From JANPII01 sp031424915 (lineage in GTDB: Bacteria > Pseudomonadota > Alphaproteobacteria > Rickettsiales > Midichloriaceae), in assembly GCA_031424915.1 (NCBI GenBank), contig JANPII010000165.1, forward strand, positions 1-21,028: DNA of 21,028 nt, given 5' to 3'. Positions 14,830-21,028 of the stretch are shown in pieces. The position numbers and the translations under genes were made by a program. The stretch's first letter is position 1, and each line of letters opens with the position of its first letter. Below the pieces are notes generated by a model that searched no databases, was not told the origin of the DNA, and was given only the letters and a program-made list of their open reading frames with translations.

Positions 14830-16362
14830 TTACCAAGAATCCTCTATATTAGTAGTAGGTGCTATAGCTTTAATTACTTTAGGCTCCTTAACAGCTTGGG
14901 GTATTGTTGCAGCCTGCTGCTTAACATCATCTGCTGTCTTTTCAACTTGAGCAACAACAGGTTTTGTCGCAAGCGCAGGCTTGGCGTCACTTGCTGCGCT
15001 AACAATTACTCTATTTCGTCCCTGTTCTTTAGCAAGATATAGGCAATTATCTGCACGTGCCACTAAGCCAGGGGCAGTATCGTCAATCCCCATACCTGCT
15101 ACACCTATGCTGCAGGTTCTATCTAATTGGCCTGGAGGTACAGGTAGAGTCATGGGTTTCTCTTCAATAGAATGACGCAACCGTTCGGCAATAGCTTGAG
15201 CTTGTTCCGTATCTGTTTCCGCCATTACAACAATGAATTCTTCGCCACCATAGCGGGCACATAAATCCGTTACTCGCATGCTACTTAAAATACGCTTTCC
15301 TATTTCTTGCAATACAGCATCACCCGATTGATGGCCATAGGTATCGTTGACCTCCTTAAAATGGTCTAAGTCGATCATTAAAATAGATAGGCTCTTACCT
15401 AAGTCATGCGCTCTTTTTATCATACTTGCCATATGCATGTCTAAGTATCGCCTATTATAAAGACCGGTTAAGCCATCGATAACGGACATAGAGATGCTTT
15501 GAGCATACTGATCACGTAGTATATCCTGATAGCGCTTACGTCTAATTTGTGTGGAAACACGAGCTACCAACTCATTCACTTCAATAGGCATAGTTATATA
15601 ATCATTTACGCCCATTTCAAGGCCACGTGCTATCATGTTTTTGTTATCTGCATCTACTGATAGCAAGAGTGAGACGTGTCGTAAAGTATCATGGCTTTTG
15701 AAATGAGAGCATACCCTCAAGCCATCTATACCCAATACTTGGTTATTTACAATGACCACGCTATAATCTTTTTTTTCTGCCTCTTCAATGGCTAGTGCGG
15801 GATTTTCACAATCATCAACATTGACCCCCCTAGCATTTAGGATTGCATGCACTTTTTTACGCATTGCAATATCATCCTCAATAAGCAAAACATTTGCCCC
15901 GTCTATACTGCAGCTGTCTCCCATCGTGGGTTTCTCAATTAAGCCAAATTGGGTGGCAGTTTGGTCCCGTAGATGCAGTTCATCCATCATTAATTTTAAC
16001 CGCAGCAAGGATTTAATACGGGTAAGTAAAGCCTGTTCATCAATAGGCTTACTCAGAAAATCATCAGCCCCAGCTTCAAGCCCGCGCACTCTATCGTCCT
16101 GGCCATCTAATGAAGTAACCATAATAATAGGAATATGAGTAGTTTCAGGATCTGCTTTAATTCTTCGGGCTGTTTCCATACCATCCATAATTGGCATCAT
16201 GACGTCTAACAAAATTATGTCAGGATGTATTTTTGGTATTTGCTCAAGCGCTTGTACACCATTGCTTACCGAAAACACCTCATAATACTCTTGTTTTAAT
16301 TTGGTCTCTAGTAATTTGACATTAAATGGTGTGTCATCAACAATTAAAATTCTGGCAGTCAT
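14830..16362 (-). CDS. pleD: PleD-like response regulator, REC-REC-GGDEF diguanylate cyclase
   Basis: This protein would make cyclic di-GMP from two GTP when phosphorylated. The first receiver (1-120) is complete, with Asp9-Asp10, phosphoacceptor Asp53 (IILLDVMMPIMDG) and Lys105 (FLSKPID). The second receiver (about 155-275) is degenerate: the phosphoacceptor position is Asn206 (VVIVNNQVLG) and the usual lysine is Met258 (YITMPI), so it is likely an adaptor for dimerisation, as in Caulobacter PleD. The GGDEF domain (about 295-455) has GGEEF at 372-376 and an RxxD inhibitory site (Arg363, Asp366) five residues upstream, so activity with product feedback is expected. A tail of about 55 residues rich in Ala, Lys, Thr and Pro follows, longer than in typical PleD. 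It is transcribed alone from a strong promoter with an 84-nt leader. Confidence 0.95.
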   Translation of the reverse strand: MTARILIVDDTPFNVKLLETKLKQEYYEVFSVSNGVQALEQIPKIHPDIILLDVMMPIMDGMETARRIKADPETTHIPIIMVTSLDGQDDRVRGLEAGADDFLSKPIDEQALLTRIKSLLRLKLMMDELHLRDQTATQFGLIEKPTMGDSCSIDGANVLLIEDDIAMRKKVHAILNARGVNVDDCENPALAIEEAEKKDYSVVIVNNQVLGIDGLRVCSHFKSHDTLRHVSLLLSVDADNKNMIARGLEMGVNDYITMPIEVNELVARVSTQIRRKRYQDILRDQYAQSISMSVIDGLTGLYNRRYLDMHMASMIKRAHDLGKSLSILMIDLDHFKEVNDTYGHQSGDAVLQEIGKRILSSMRVTDLCARYGGEEFIVVMAETDTEQAQAIAERLRHSIEEKPMTLPVPPGQLDRTCSIGVAGMGIDDTAPGLVARADNCLYLAKEQGRNRVIVSAASDAKPALATKPVVAQVEKTADDVKQQAATIPQAVKEPKVIKAIAPTTNIEDSW

Positions 16363-16452
16363 ATATTATACTCTTTTAATTGGCTGGGCTGTAAGACCTG
16401 ATAATGAGGAATGGTTAATGATATACCTTATCACCCCTCCTAATGCTTAGAG

Positions 16453-16480
16453 ATTATATAGCCTTTAACGAACACTGCAA
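16453..16480 (-). promoter_or_regulatory. Promoter of the pleD-like gene
   Basis: A perfect -10 box TATAAT (16453-16458) follows TTGCAG (16475-16480) at 16 nt on the minus strand. The start near 16446 gives an 84-nt leader, longer than for other genes in the window. The leader has AGGAGGGG near its 5' end, but no convincing leader peptide. Confidence 0.65.
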
Positions 16481-16749
16481 GTACCCCCCCTAACCTGCCA
16501 ATAATTCTCCTTGTAGTAATAAAAATAACAAGAGTTCTTAATATAAGCATTAACGGTTCTTTTATAAAGCTAGCTGTTGAAAAGCAGTATCTTAGGGATA
16601 TTTAAGCTTGCAGTGGGCCTCCTTTTATAAAAGAAAATGAGTACATGTCTAGCTGTCTAAGTGCAAAGCCAAATTGATATTTTTCAATATTTACTAATAC
16701 ATAAAATTGTATTTTATTACTCACATCATACAGCAGTATGAGATATCTA
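16481..16749. other. AT-rich spacer without a supported gene
   Basis: No ORF here has a ribosome binding site. A 70-codon minus-strand frame ends at 16602 and runs into the palindromic element, but lacks translation signals. Small inverted repeats are present, such as ATAAAAT/ATTTTAT at 16701-16717 and the 10-bp palindrome TTTTATAAAA near 16623. A poly-C run lies at about 16483-16490 just upstream of the pleD promoter. Confidence 0.4.
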
Positions 16750-16908
16750 ATACCAAGTCTAGGAAATAAGTGCACACTTGAAGCAAGAATTTTTGTGGAA
16801 TTTTGGCTTATCATTTGAGACGCCTGTATTCAACATACTGGCGCGAAAATGGTAAAATTACCAAATAGGCTCAGCTTCAAGTGTATAGTTATTTCCTAGA
16901 TTTGGTAT
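16750..16908. repeat. 159-bp palindromic element with 35-bp inverted ends, overlapping the ispDF 3' end
   Basis: The left arm (16750-16784, beginning ATACCAAGTCTAGGAAATAA) and the reverse complement of the right arm (16874-16908) agree at 31 of 35 positions. Inside lie a 9-bp hairpin with one mismatch and a 5-nt loop (16821-16829/16835-16843) and a short palindrome TGGTAAAATTACCA (16850-16863). Both outer ends read TA-CC and GG-TA, compatible with a TA target duplication as in IS630/mariner-derived MITEs, though the ends being palindromic makes that ambiguous. The right arm contains the last five sense codons and the TAA of ispDF. It could be a MITE, a Rickettsia-palindromic-element-like repeat, or a terminator-like structure; no second copy is seen in the window. 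Confidence 0.7.
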
Positions 16909-18067
16909 AAAACATGGCAGAGCACACTGCATATGCTGCAATGCCTTCCCCACGGCCAATAGCGCCTAGACCCTCCGCAGTGGTCGCCTTAATACTTACG
17001 GCCGTGGGGGACAGGACTAAAATGTAAGCAAGGTGGGTTTGCATCTGTGTACGATATGGTCCTACCTTAGGAAATTCTGCAATAATGGTAATATCAACAT
17101 TATTGAGTCGGCCACCCTGTTGAGCAAGCAGTGCTAATGCATGTTCAACAAATTGAGTTGATGCTGCATTACGCCATTTAGGCTCACTGGGAGGAAAATG
17201 GGAACCAATATCGCCTGCTCCTATAGTGCCAAGTATAGCATCAGTCAGCGCATGTAAAGCCACATCGCCATCCGAATGAGCTATTACGGGGCGCTTGCAT
17301 GGTATTGTGATGCCGCATAGCATAATATTGCTAGCTGCAGATTCGTTACCGAAGCGATGAATATCATAACCAAGCCCTACTCGAGTAGTGAGTTTAGGGG
17401 TATACTTAGCATAGTCCTGTTGAGTGGTGATTTTGACGTTTTCCGCCTCTCCTGTGACTATATTTATAGGTATACCACCCATTATGCAAAGGGCAATATC
17501 ATCGGTACAGGCCTGATCTCGGTAACATTGGTGCAAATCCAATATGATCTTGTAACGAAACCCTTGAGGGGTTTGAGTGGCATATAACTGATCCCGTTGT
17601 AGCAAGGTAATATGACCATTAGCATGAGATTTGATAGTATCAGTAACTGGTACAGCCAGATCAATAGCTTCATATTGCTCTAGACCAGCAATTACATTAT
17701 CGATAATAGTTGACGTAACAAAGGGGCGAGCAGCATCATGGATCAATACATTGTGCGGTGCAAAATCCTTTAATGCTTGCAGACCATTATATGTAGATTG
17801 CTGCCTTGAAGAACCCCCAATTACCGCAGGTAGCAATGACAAACCTTTAGTGGCCTGCACATATAGCTCAGTATCGTTTGGGCCAATAACCACGCATACT
17901 GCATCTATTTTAGGATGTTGTAAAAAAGCATCTATACTACGCCGCAATATAGAAGTGGCATCGTAACATTGGATAGCATCGCTTTGAATTGGTAGATACT
18001 GCTTAGGTAAGCTTCCCTGCAGACGTGTCCCATGCCCGCCTGCAAGTATTAAAGCAATAGTATGCAT
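16889..18067 (-). CDS. ispDF: Bifunctional IspD-IspF enzyme of the MEP isoprenoid pathway
   Basis: The protein joins two steps of the non-mevalonate pathway: IspD makes CDP-methylerythritol from MEP and CTP; IspF cyclises the phosphorylated product to MEcPP. Residues of about 1-225 are IspD (LILAGGHGTRLQGSLPKQYL, LIHDAARPFV, TQTPQGF). Residues of about 229-385 are IspF (TRVGLGYDIHRFG, HSDGDVALHALTDAILG, KATTAEGLGAIGRGEGIAAYAV) with metal ligands Asp235, His237 and His272. The fusion is common in alphaproteobacteria. The final residues YTKSRK and the stop codon are supplied by the right arm of a palindromic element and extend past the normal IspF end, which is probably harmless. ATG 18067 lies four bases after the alaS stop, so the gene is in an operon with alaS. 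Confidence 0.96.
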   Translation of the reverse strand: MHTIALILAGGHGTRLQGSLPKQYLPIQSDAIQCYDATSILRRSIDAFLQHPKIDAVCVVIGPNDTELYVQATKGLSLLPAVIGGSSRQQSTYNGLQALKDFAPHNVLIHDAARPFVTSTIIDNVIAGLEQYEAIDLAVPVTDTIKSHANGHITLLQRDQLYATQTPQGFRYKIILDLHQCYRDQACTDDIALCIMGGIPINIVTGEAENVKITTQQDYAKYTPKLTTRVGLGYDIHRFGNESAASNIMLCGITIPCKRPVIAHSDGDVALHALTDAILGTIGAGDIGSHFPPSEPKWRNAASTQFVEHALALLAQQGGRLNNVDITIIAEFPKVGPYRTQMQTHLAYILVLSPTAVSIKATTAEGLGAIGRGEGIAAYAVCSAMFYTKSRK

Positions 18068-18071
18068 AAGC

Positions 18072-20663
18072 TTATACCACCAATGTGCGAATTAAGCTAA
18101 ACAAGGCTTCAGCATTACCAGCTGCGATATTACCTGCCTGCGCAATTGCTGCATTGCCCCCTCCTTTGCCCCCAAAGGCATCAGTCACAGCAGCCAACAA
18201 ACTAGCGGCATTATATTCACCTTGAGCGTAAGGAGCTATTGCTAAAACTACCGATAGTTTTTGCTCTTCGCTACAAGTAACCATTACTATCTTAGCTTGA
18301 TGTTGATTTATAATTTCTGTGGCAATATGTCTTAAAGCACCAGACTTTATATCAGTAAAATGATGTAATAGCATACCATTGGCATCCGCCGCTACAACGC
18401 TTGCTACTGCGTTTTTCAAGCGCAATGCTTCTACCTCTTTTTCCAAATTGCGTTTGTCGTGTAGCAGCGTATCAACTCGAGTCTTCATTTCCCCTACACC
18501 ACAATGCAAAGCTGCAGCGGTGGCTGTTGCTTCACCTAGTAGCTTGTTAACATATTCAATTGCAGCTAGACCTGTTGCTGCTTCAATTCGGCGCACTCCA
18601 GCTGATACTGCTTCTTCACTCAACAATTTTAATAACCCGATATCACCAGTGCGTTCTACATGCGTGCCGCCACATAATTCAAGCGATTCTCCCATACTCA
18701 CAACGCGCACCTGGTCTCCATACTTTTCACCAAATAACCCCATAGCGCCTTTGGCTAATGCTTGCTCAGTTGCTAGTAATTCAGTAGACACATGGTCATT
18801 AGCGATAATCCAGCCATTGACTATATTCTCAATTTGTTGCTTTTGTTCTGGACTGATGGCTTGTATATGCGAGAAGTCAAAACGAAGACGATCTGCTGCT
18901 ACCAATGATCCTTTTTGCACCACATGTGGCCCTAATATTATCTGCAATGCTTTATGTAATAAGTGAGTAGCAGAATGATTGGCCATAATTTTACAGCGCC
19001 TTGCTACGTCGACTTGAGCTTCAACAGTCTCACCTACTTTTAGAGGGCTATTTAGTGTAATGTGATGTCCAAAGATATCGCCTAGATGCTTAGATGTGTC
19101 ATGGACGCTGTGTGTTATAGGCTTAGCATGTTGATCATAAGATATAATTATGCCAGTGTCTCCAACCTGACCGCCGGATTCGCCGTAAAATGGGGTGCCA
19201 TCTAGCACTACGATTGCCTCTCCTTCGCTTGCTTCATTCACGATCTGGCCATTTTGTATAATTCCAGTAACAGTAGCACTGGCCTGGGTGGTAGCATAGC
19301 CCCAGAAATCTGTGGATTGTACCTGATCTTGTAGCGCAAACCATATGCCATCATCTGCGCGTGCGCCAGAGCCAGTCCAGGCTGCACGTGCACGCTGGCG
19401 TTGTTGGGCCATGGCTGTATCAAAACCCTTCTCATCCACTCCAATCTCACGAGCACGCAAAATATCGCGCGTTAGATCCAATGGGAAGCCATAAGTATCG
19501 TACAGCTTAAAGGCGACTTCACCTGGTAAAGTATGGCCGCTACTTATATTGTTGGTGGCGCTTGCCAAAATCTTAAGGCCGCTATCCAGTGTTTCCTTGA
19601 AACGCTCTTCTTCAAAACGCAGAGTGGTGGCTATCATCGCTTCTGCTCGTTTTAATTCAGGGTAGGCCTCGCCCATCTCATTAACTAAAACCGGCAACAA
19701 GCGGTATAGCATTGTTTCTTTACAACCCAGTTGGGATATATGGCGCATAGCGCGTCGCATAATTCGTCTTAATACATATCCTCTTCCTTCATTCGAAGGC
19801 ATAACGCCGTCGGCAATCAAAAAGGCACTAGCTCGCAGGTGATCTGCAATCACGCGATGTGAAGCTAGATGGCCTTTCTGGCCAGAAAGCTCTTGTGAAG
19901 TATCAATAATATGTTGGAATAAGTCAATCTCATAGTTGTGATGCTTGCCTTGTAATACAGCAGCCAGGCGCTCTAGACCAGCGCCTGTGTCTATACATGG
20001 CTTGGGCAGAGGGCTCATTTCTCCCCCCAAAGTCTGCTCAAACTGCATAAACACTAGATTCCAGATCTCAACATATCGATCGCCGTCTTGTTGTGGAGTG
20101 CCAGGCAAGCCACCTTCTATTGTAGAGCCATGGTCATAGAAGATTTCAGAGCAGGGGCCACAGGGTCCGGTATCACCCATCTGCCAAAAATTGTCATTAG
20201 TATGGATACGTATAATCCTCTCATCGTTCAATCCTGCCACTTTTTTCCATATGTCCGCCGCTTGCTCATCTTGATGATATACCGTGACATATAACCTATC
20301 ACGAGGCAGCTTTAGCTCGGTAACCAGTAAATTCCAGGCCAAAGTAATCGCCTCTTCCTTAAAGTAAGCCCCAAAAGAAAAATTGCCTAGCATCTCAAAG
20401 AAAGTATGGTGCCGGGCCGTATAGCCAACATTCTCAAGATCGTTATGCTTACCACCAGCACGTACACATTTCTGTACTGTTGTAACTTTAGAATGCTCGG
20501 GTTTCTTTAGGCCTGTAAAGCATTCTTTGAATTGCACCATGCCGGAATTAGTGAACATTAATGTTGGATCATTGTGAGGAACTAACGGGCTTGCTGGCAT
20601 AATTGTATGTCCATTTTTAGCGAAGTATTCCAAGAAGCTTTTGCGTAAAACTTTTAATTCCAT
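18072..20663 (-). CDS. alaS: Alanyl-tRNA synthetase
   Basis: AlaRS charges tRNA-Ala and clears mischarged Ser- and Gly-tRNA-Ala. The 863-residue protein is full length (family about 875). The catalytic core shows PTLMFTNSGMVQFKECF, VQKCVRAGGKHNDLENVG, HHTFFEMLGNFSFG (motif 2), WQMGDTGPCGPCSEIFYD and motif 3 GRGYVLRRIMRRAMRH. The editing domain has both halves of the zinc site, His563 and His567 (HSATH) and Cys664 and His668 (CGGTH). The C-terminal DHHA1/C-Ala part ends with FGGKGGGNAAIAQAG. The ATG at 20663 follows AAGGA at about four bases. It is first in an operon with ispDF. Confidence 0.98.
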   Translation of the reverse strand: MELKVLRKSFLEYFAKNGHTIMPASPLVPHNDPTLMFTNSGMVQFKECFTGLKKPEHSKVTTVQKCVRAGGKHNDLENVGYTARHHTFFEMLGNFSFGAYFKEEAITLAWNLLVTELKLPRDRLYVTVYHQDEQAADIWKKVAGLNDERIIRIHTNDNFWQMGDTGPCGPCSEIFYDHGSTIEGGLPGTPQQDGDRYVEIWNLVFMQFEQTLGGEMSPLPKPCIDTGAGLERLAAVLQGKHHNYEIDLFQHIIDTSQELSGQKGHLASHRVIADHLRASAFLIADGVMPSNEGRGYVLRRIMRRAMRHISQLGCKETMLYRLLPVLVNEMGEAYPELKRAEAMIATTLRFEEERFKETLDSGLKILASATNNISSGHTLPGEVAFKLYDTYGFPLDLTRDILRAREIGVDEKGFDTAMAQQRQRARAAWTGSGARADDGIWFALQDQVQSTDFWGYATTQASATVTGIIQNGQIVNEASEGEAIVVLDGTPFYGESGGQVGDTGIIISYDQHAKPITHSVHDTSKHLGDIFGHHITLNSPLKVGETVEAQVDVARRCKIMANHSATHLLHKALQIILGPHVVQKGSLVAADRLRFDFSHIQAISPEQKQQIENIVNGWIIANDHVSTELLATEQALAKGAMGLFGEKYGDQVRVVSMGESLELCGGTHVERTGDIGLLKLLSEEAVSAGVRRIEAATGLAAIEYVNKLLGEATATAAALHCGVGEMKTRVDTLLHDKRNLEKEVEALRLKNAVASVVAADANGMLLHHFTDIKSGALRHIATEIINQHQAKIVMVTCSEEQKLSVVLAIAPYAQGEYNAASLLAAVTDAFGGKGGGNAAIAQAGNIAAGNAEALFSLIRTLVV

Positions 20664-20684
20664 TGTTCCTTAACTTAAATATTA

Positions 20685-20712
20685 CTTATCGAGTATGCAA
20701 GATTACTCTCAA
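20685..20712 (-). promoter_or_regulatory. Promoter of the alaS-ispDF operon
   Basis: TTGAGA (20707-20712) and GATAAG (20685-20690) on the minus strand are separated by 16 nt, with a start about 15-18 bases before the ATG at 20663. A second pair, TTGCAA-N17-TAATCT, lies a little upstream and is an alternative. Confidence 0.4.
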
Positions 20713-20748
20713 GCACTGGGAATTGCAACAAAAAGACTCTCTGTTCTG

Positions 20749-20791
20749 GCTATGCTATTGGCACTATAAATTTTAGTGCCAATAGCATAGC
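20749..20791. terminator. Perfect 18-bp hairpin, probable terminator of the beta-lactamase gene
   Basis: The arms 20749-20766 and 20774-20791 are perfectly complementary over 18 bp with a 7-nt loop (TAAATTT). The structure starts 30 bases after the beta-lactamase stop and precedes the alaS promoter. On the minus strand the nearest T-run (TTTTTG) is about 11 bases past the stem, so it is not a textbook intrinsic terminator. Position favours termination or transcript protection. Confidence 0.6.
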
Positions 20792-20821
20792 AGTGCTACA
20801 CAGTGGCTGAATTAACAACAA

Positions 20822-21028
20822 CTATGATTTGTCAGATGACATCAGCTGCATAAGCTGCTGCTTTGCCTCTTCTTTTGCTACAAGACCAAGTGGCATTGGA
20901 GCATCTTCTGCCTTCTCTATATAATGAGCGAAGGTAATATATCGCTCGCCATTTTGTATCCATCCTACAAACCAACCTCTTTTTGTACCAGAGCCAGTTT
21001 TGCCGTATAGTTTCCAACCTTTTTGCAA
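20822..21028 (-). CDS. Class D (OXA-type) beta-lactamase, C-terminal part (truncated by window edge)
   Basis: Only the last 68 residues are visible; the frame is open to the window edge and the true start lies outside. The sequence WKLYGKTGSGTKRGWFVGWI holds the KTG motif of the active site, followed by the GWFVGW strand characteristic of class D serine beta-lactamases, and a C-terminal helix (GLVAKEEAKQQLMQLM). Related BlaR1 sensor domains share the KTG-GWF pattern, so a sensor or a penicillin-binding relative cannot be fully excluded from this fragment. The upstream Ser-x-x-Lys and YGN-type motifs, which would decide the class and activity, are not in the window. The gene is followed by a perfect 18-bp hairpin and the alaS operon in the same direction. 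Confidence 0.88.
   Translation of the reverse strand: MQKGWKLYGKTGSGTKRGWFVGWIQNGERYITFAHYIEKAEDAPMPLGLVAKEEAKQQLMQLMSSDKS

Noticed and set aside
16366..16437. Possible 23-codon leader peptide (GTG start) in the pleD leader
   Set aside because: The AGGAGG element is only one base from the GTG, too close for normal initiation, and the peptide shows no regulatory codon run.
16602..16814. 70-codon minus-strand frame in the spacer upstream of pleD
   Set aside because: No ribosome binding site, no promoter, no recognisable family, and it runs into the palindromic element at its 5' end.
18379..18966. 195-codon plus-strand frame opposite alaS
   Set aside because: Antisense shadow of a highly conserved gene; low-complexity Ser/Ala/Thr-rich composition typical of such shadows.
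1..21028. CRISPR arrays, prophage genes, insertion-sequence transposases, toxin-antitoxin pairs
   Set aside because: No direct-repeat array and no ORF with phage, transposase or toxin-antitoxin motifs was seen; DUF1398 is sometimes labelled phage envelope protein, but there is no phage context here.

Overview
The window looks like part of a chromosome from an alphaproteobacterium of fairly low GC (about 40% by eye). The lineage cues are an IspD-IspF fusion, a PF09608 (Alph_Pro_TM) protein beside a TauE/SafE transporter, a DUF2125-like protein, a PleD-type REC-REC-GGDEF regulator, and tight housekeeping operons separated by AT-rich, palindrome-bearing spacers. A Rickettsiales- or Holosporales-like, possibly host-associated and flagellated bacterium is a reasonable inference but is not proven. 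No prophage, insertion-sequence transposase, CRISPR array or rRNA gene was seen.

Layout. 1-1673 (-): N-terminal two thirds of SecA, cut by the window edge. 1674-3043: a sparse, hairpin-rich region with an unrecognised 191-residue protein and a 42-codon ORF that has its own good promoter and ribosome binding site. 3044-4863 (-): the flagellar stator pair motA-motB. 5056-5143 (+): tRNA-Leu(CAA). 5235-7191 (+): a hybrid-length histidine kinase overlapping a single-domain response regulator. 7265-8134 (-): a MarR-type repressor fused to a DUF1398 domain, with a perfect 16-bp palindrome between its -35 and -10 boxes. 8353-11195 (-): a five-gene operon efp, bolA-like, CGFS glutaredoxin, TauE/SafE permease and PF09608 membrane protein. 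11271-11984 (-): an unknown membrane protein. 12266-14826 (+): DUF2125-like protein and RmuC. 14830-16362 (-): PleD-like diguanylate cyclase. 16750-16908: a 159-bp element with 35-bp inverted ends that supplies the stop codon and last codons of ispDF. 16889-20663 (-): alaS-ispDF operon. 20822-21028 (-): C-terminal end of a class D beta-lactamase, cut by the window edge.

How the genes fit together. Most of the content is housekeeping: protein export, translation (EF-P, AlaRS, tRNA-Leu), Fe-S cluster delivery (Grx4 with BolA) and isoprenoid synthesis. Signalling is represented by the two-component pair and the PleD-like protein, which may bear on motility (MotAB) and surface life-style. The parts most worth a second look are the MarR-DUF1398 fusion with its operator and internal ribosome binding site, the palindromic element at the ispDF 3' end, the small ORF upstream of the 191-residue gene, and two long perfect hairpins without U-tracts.
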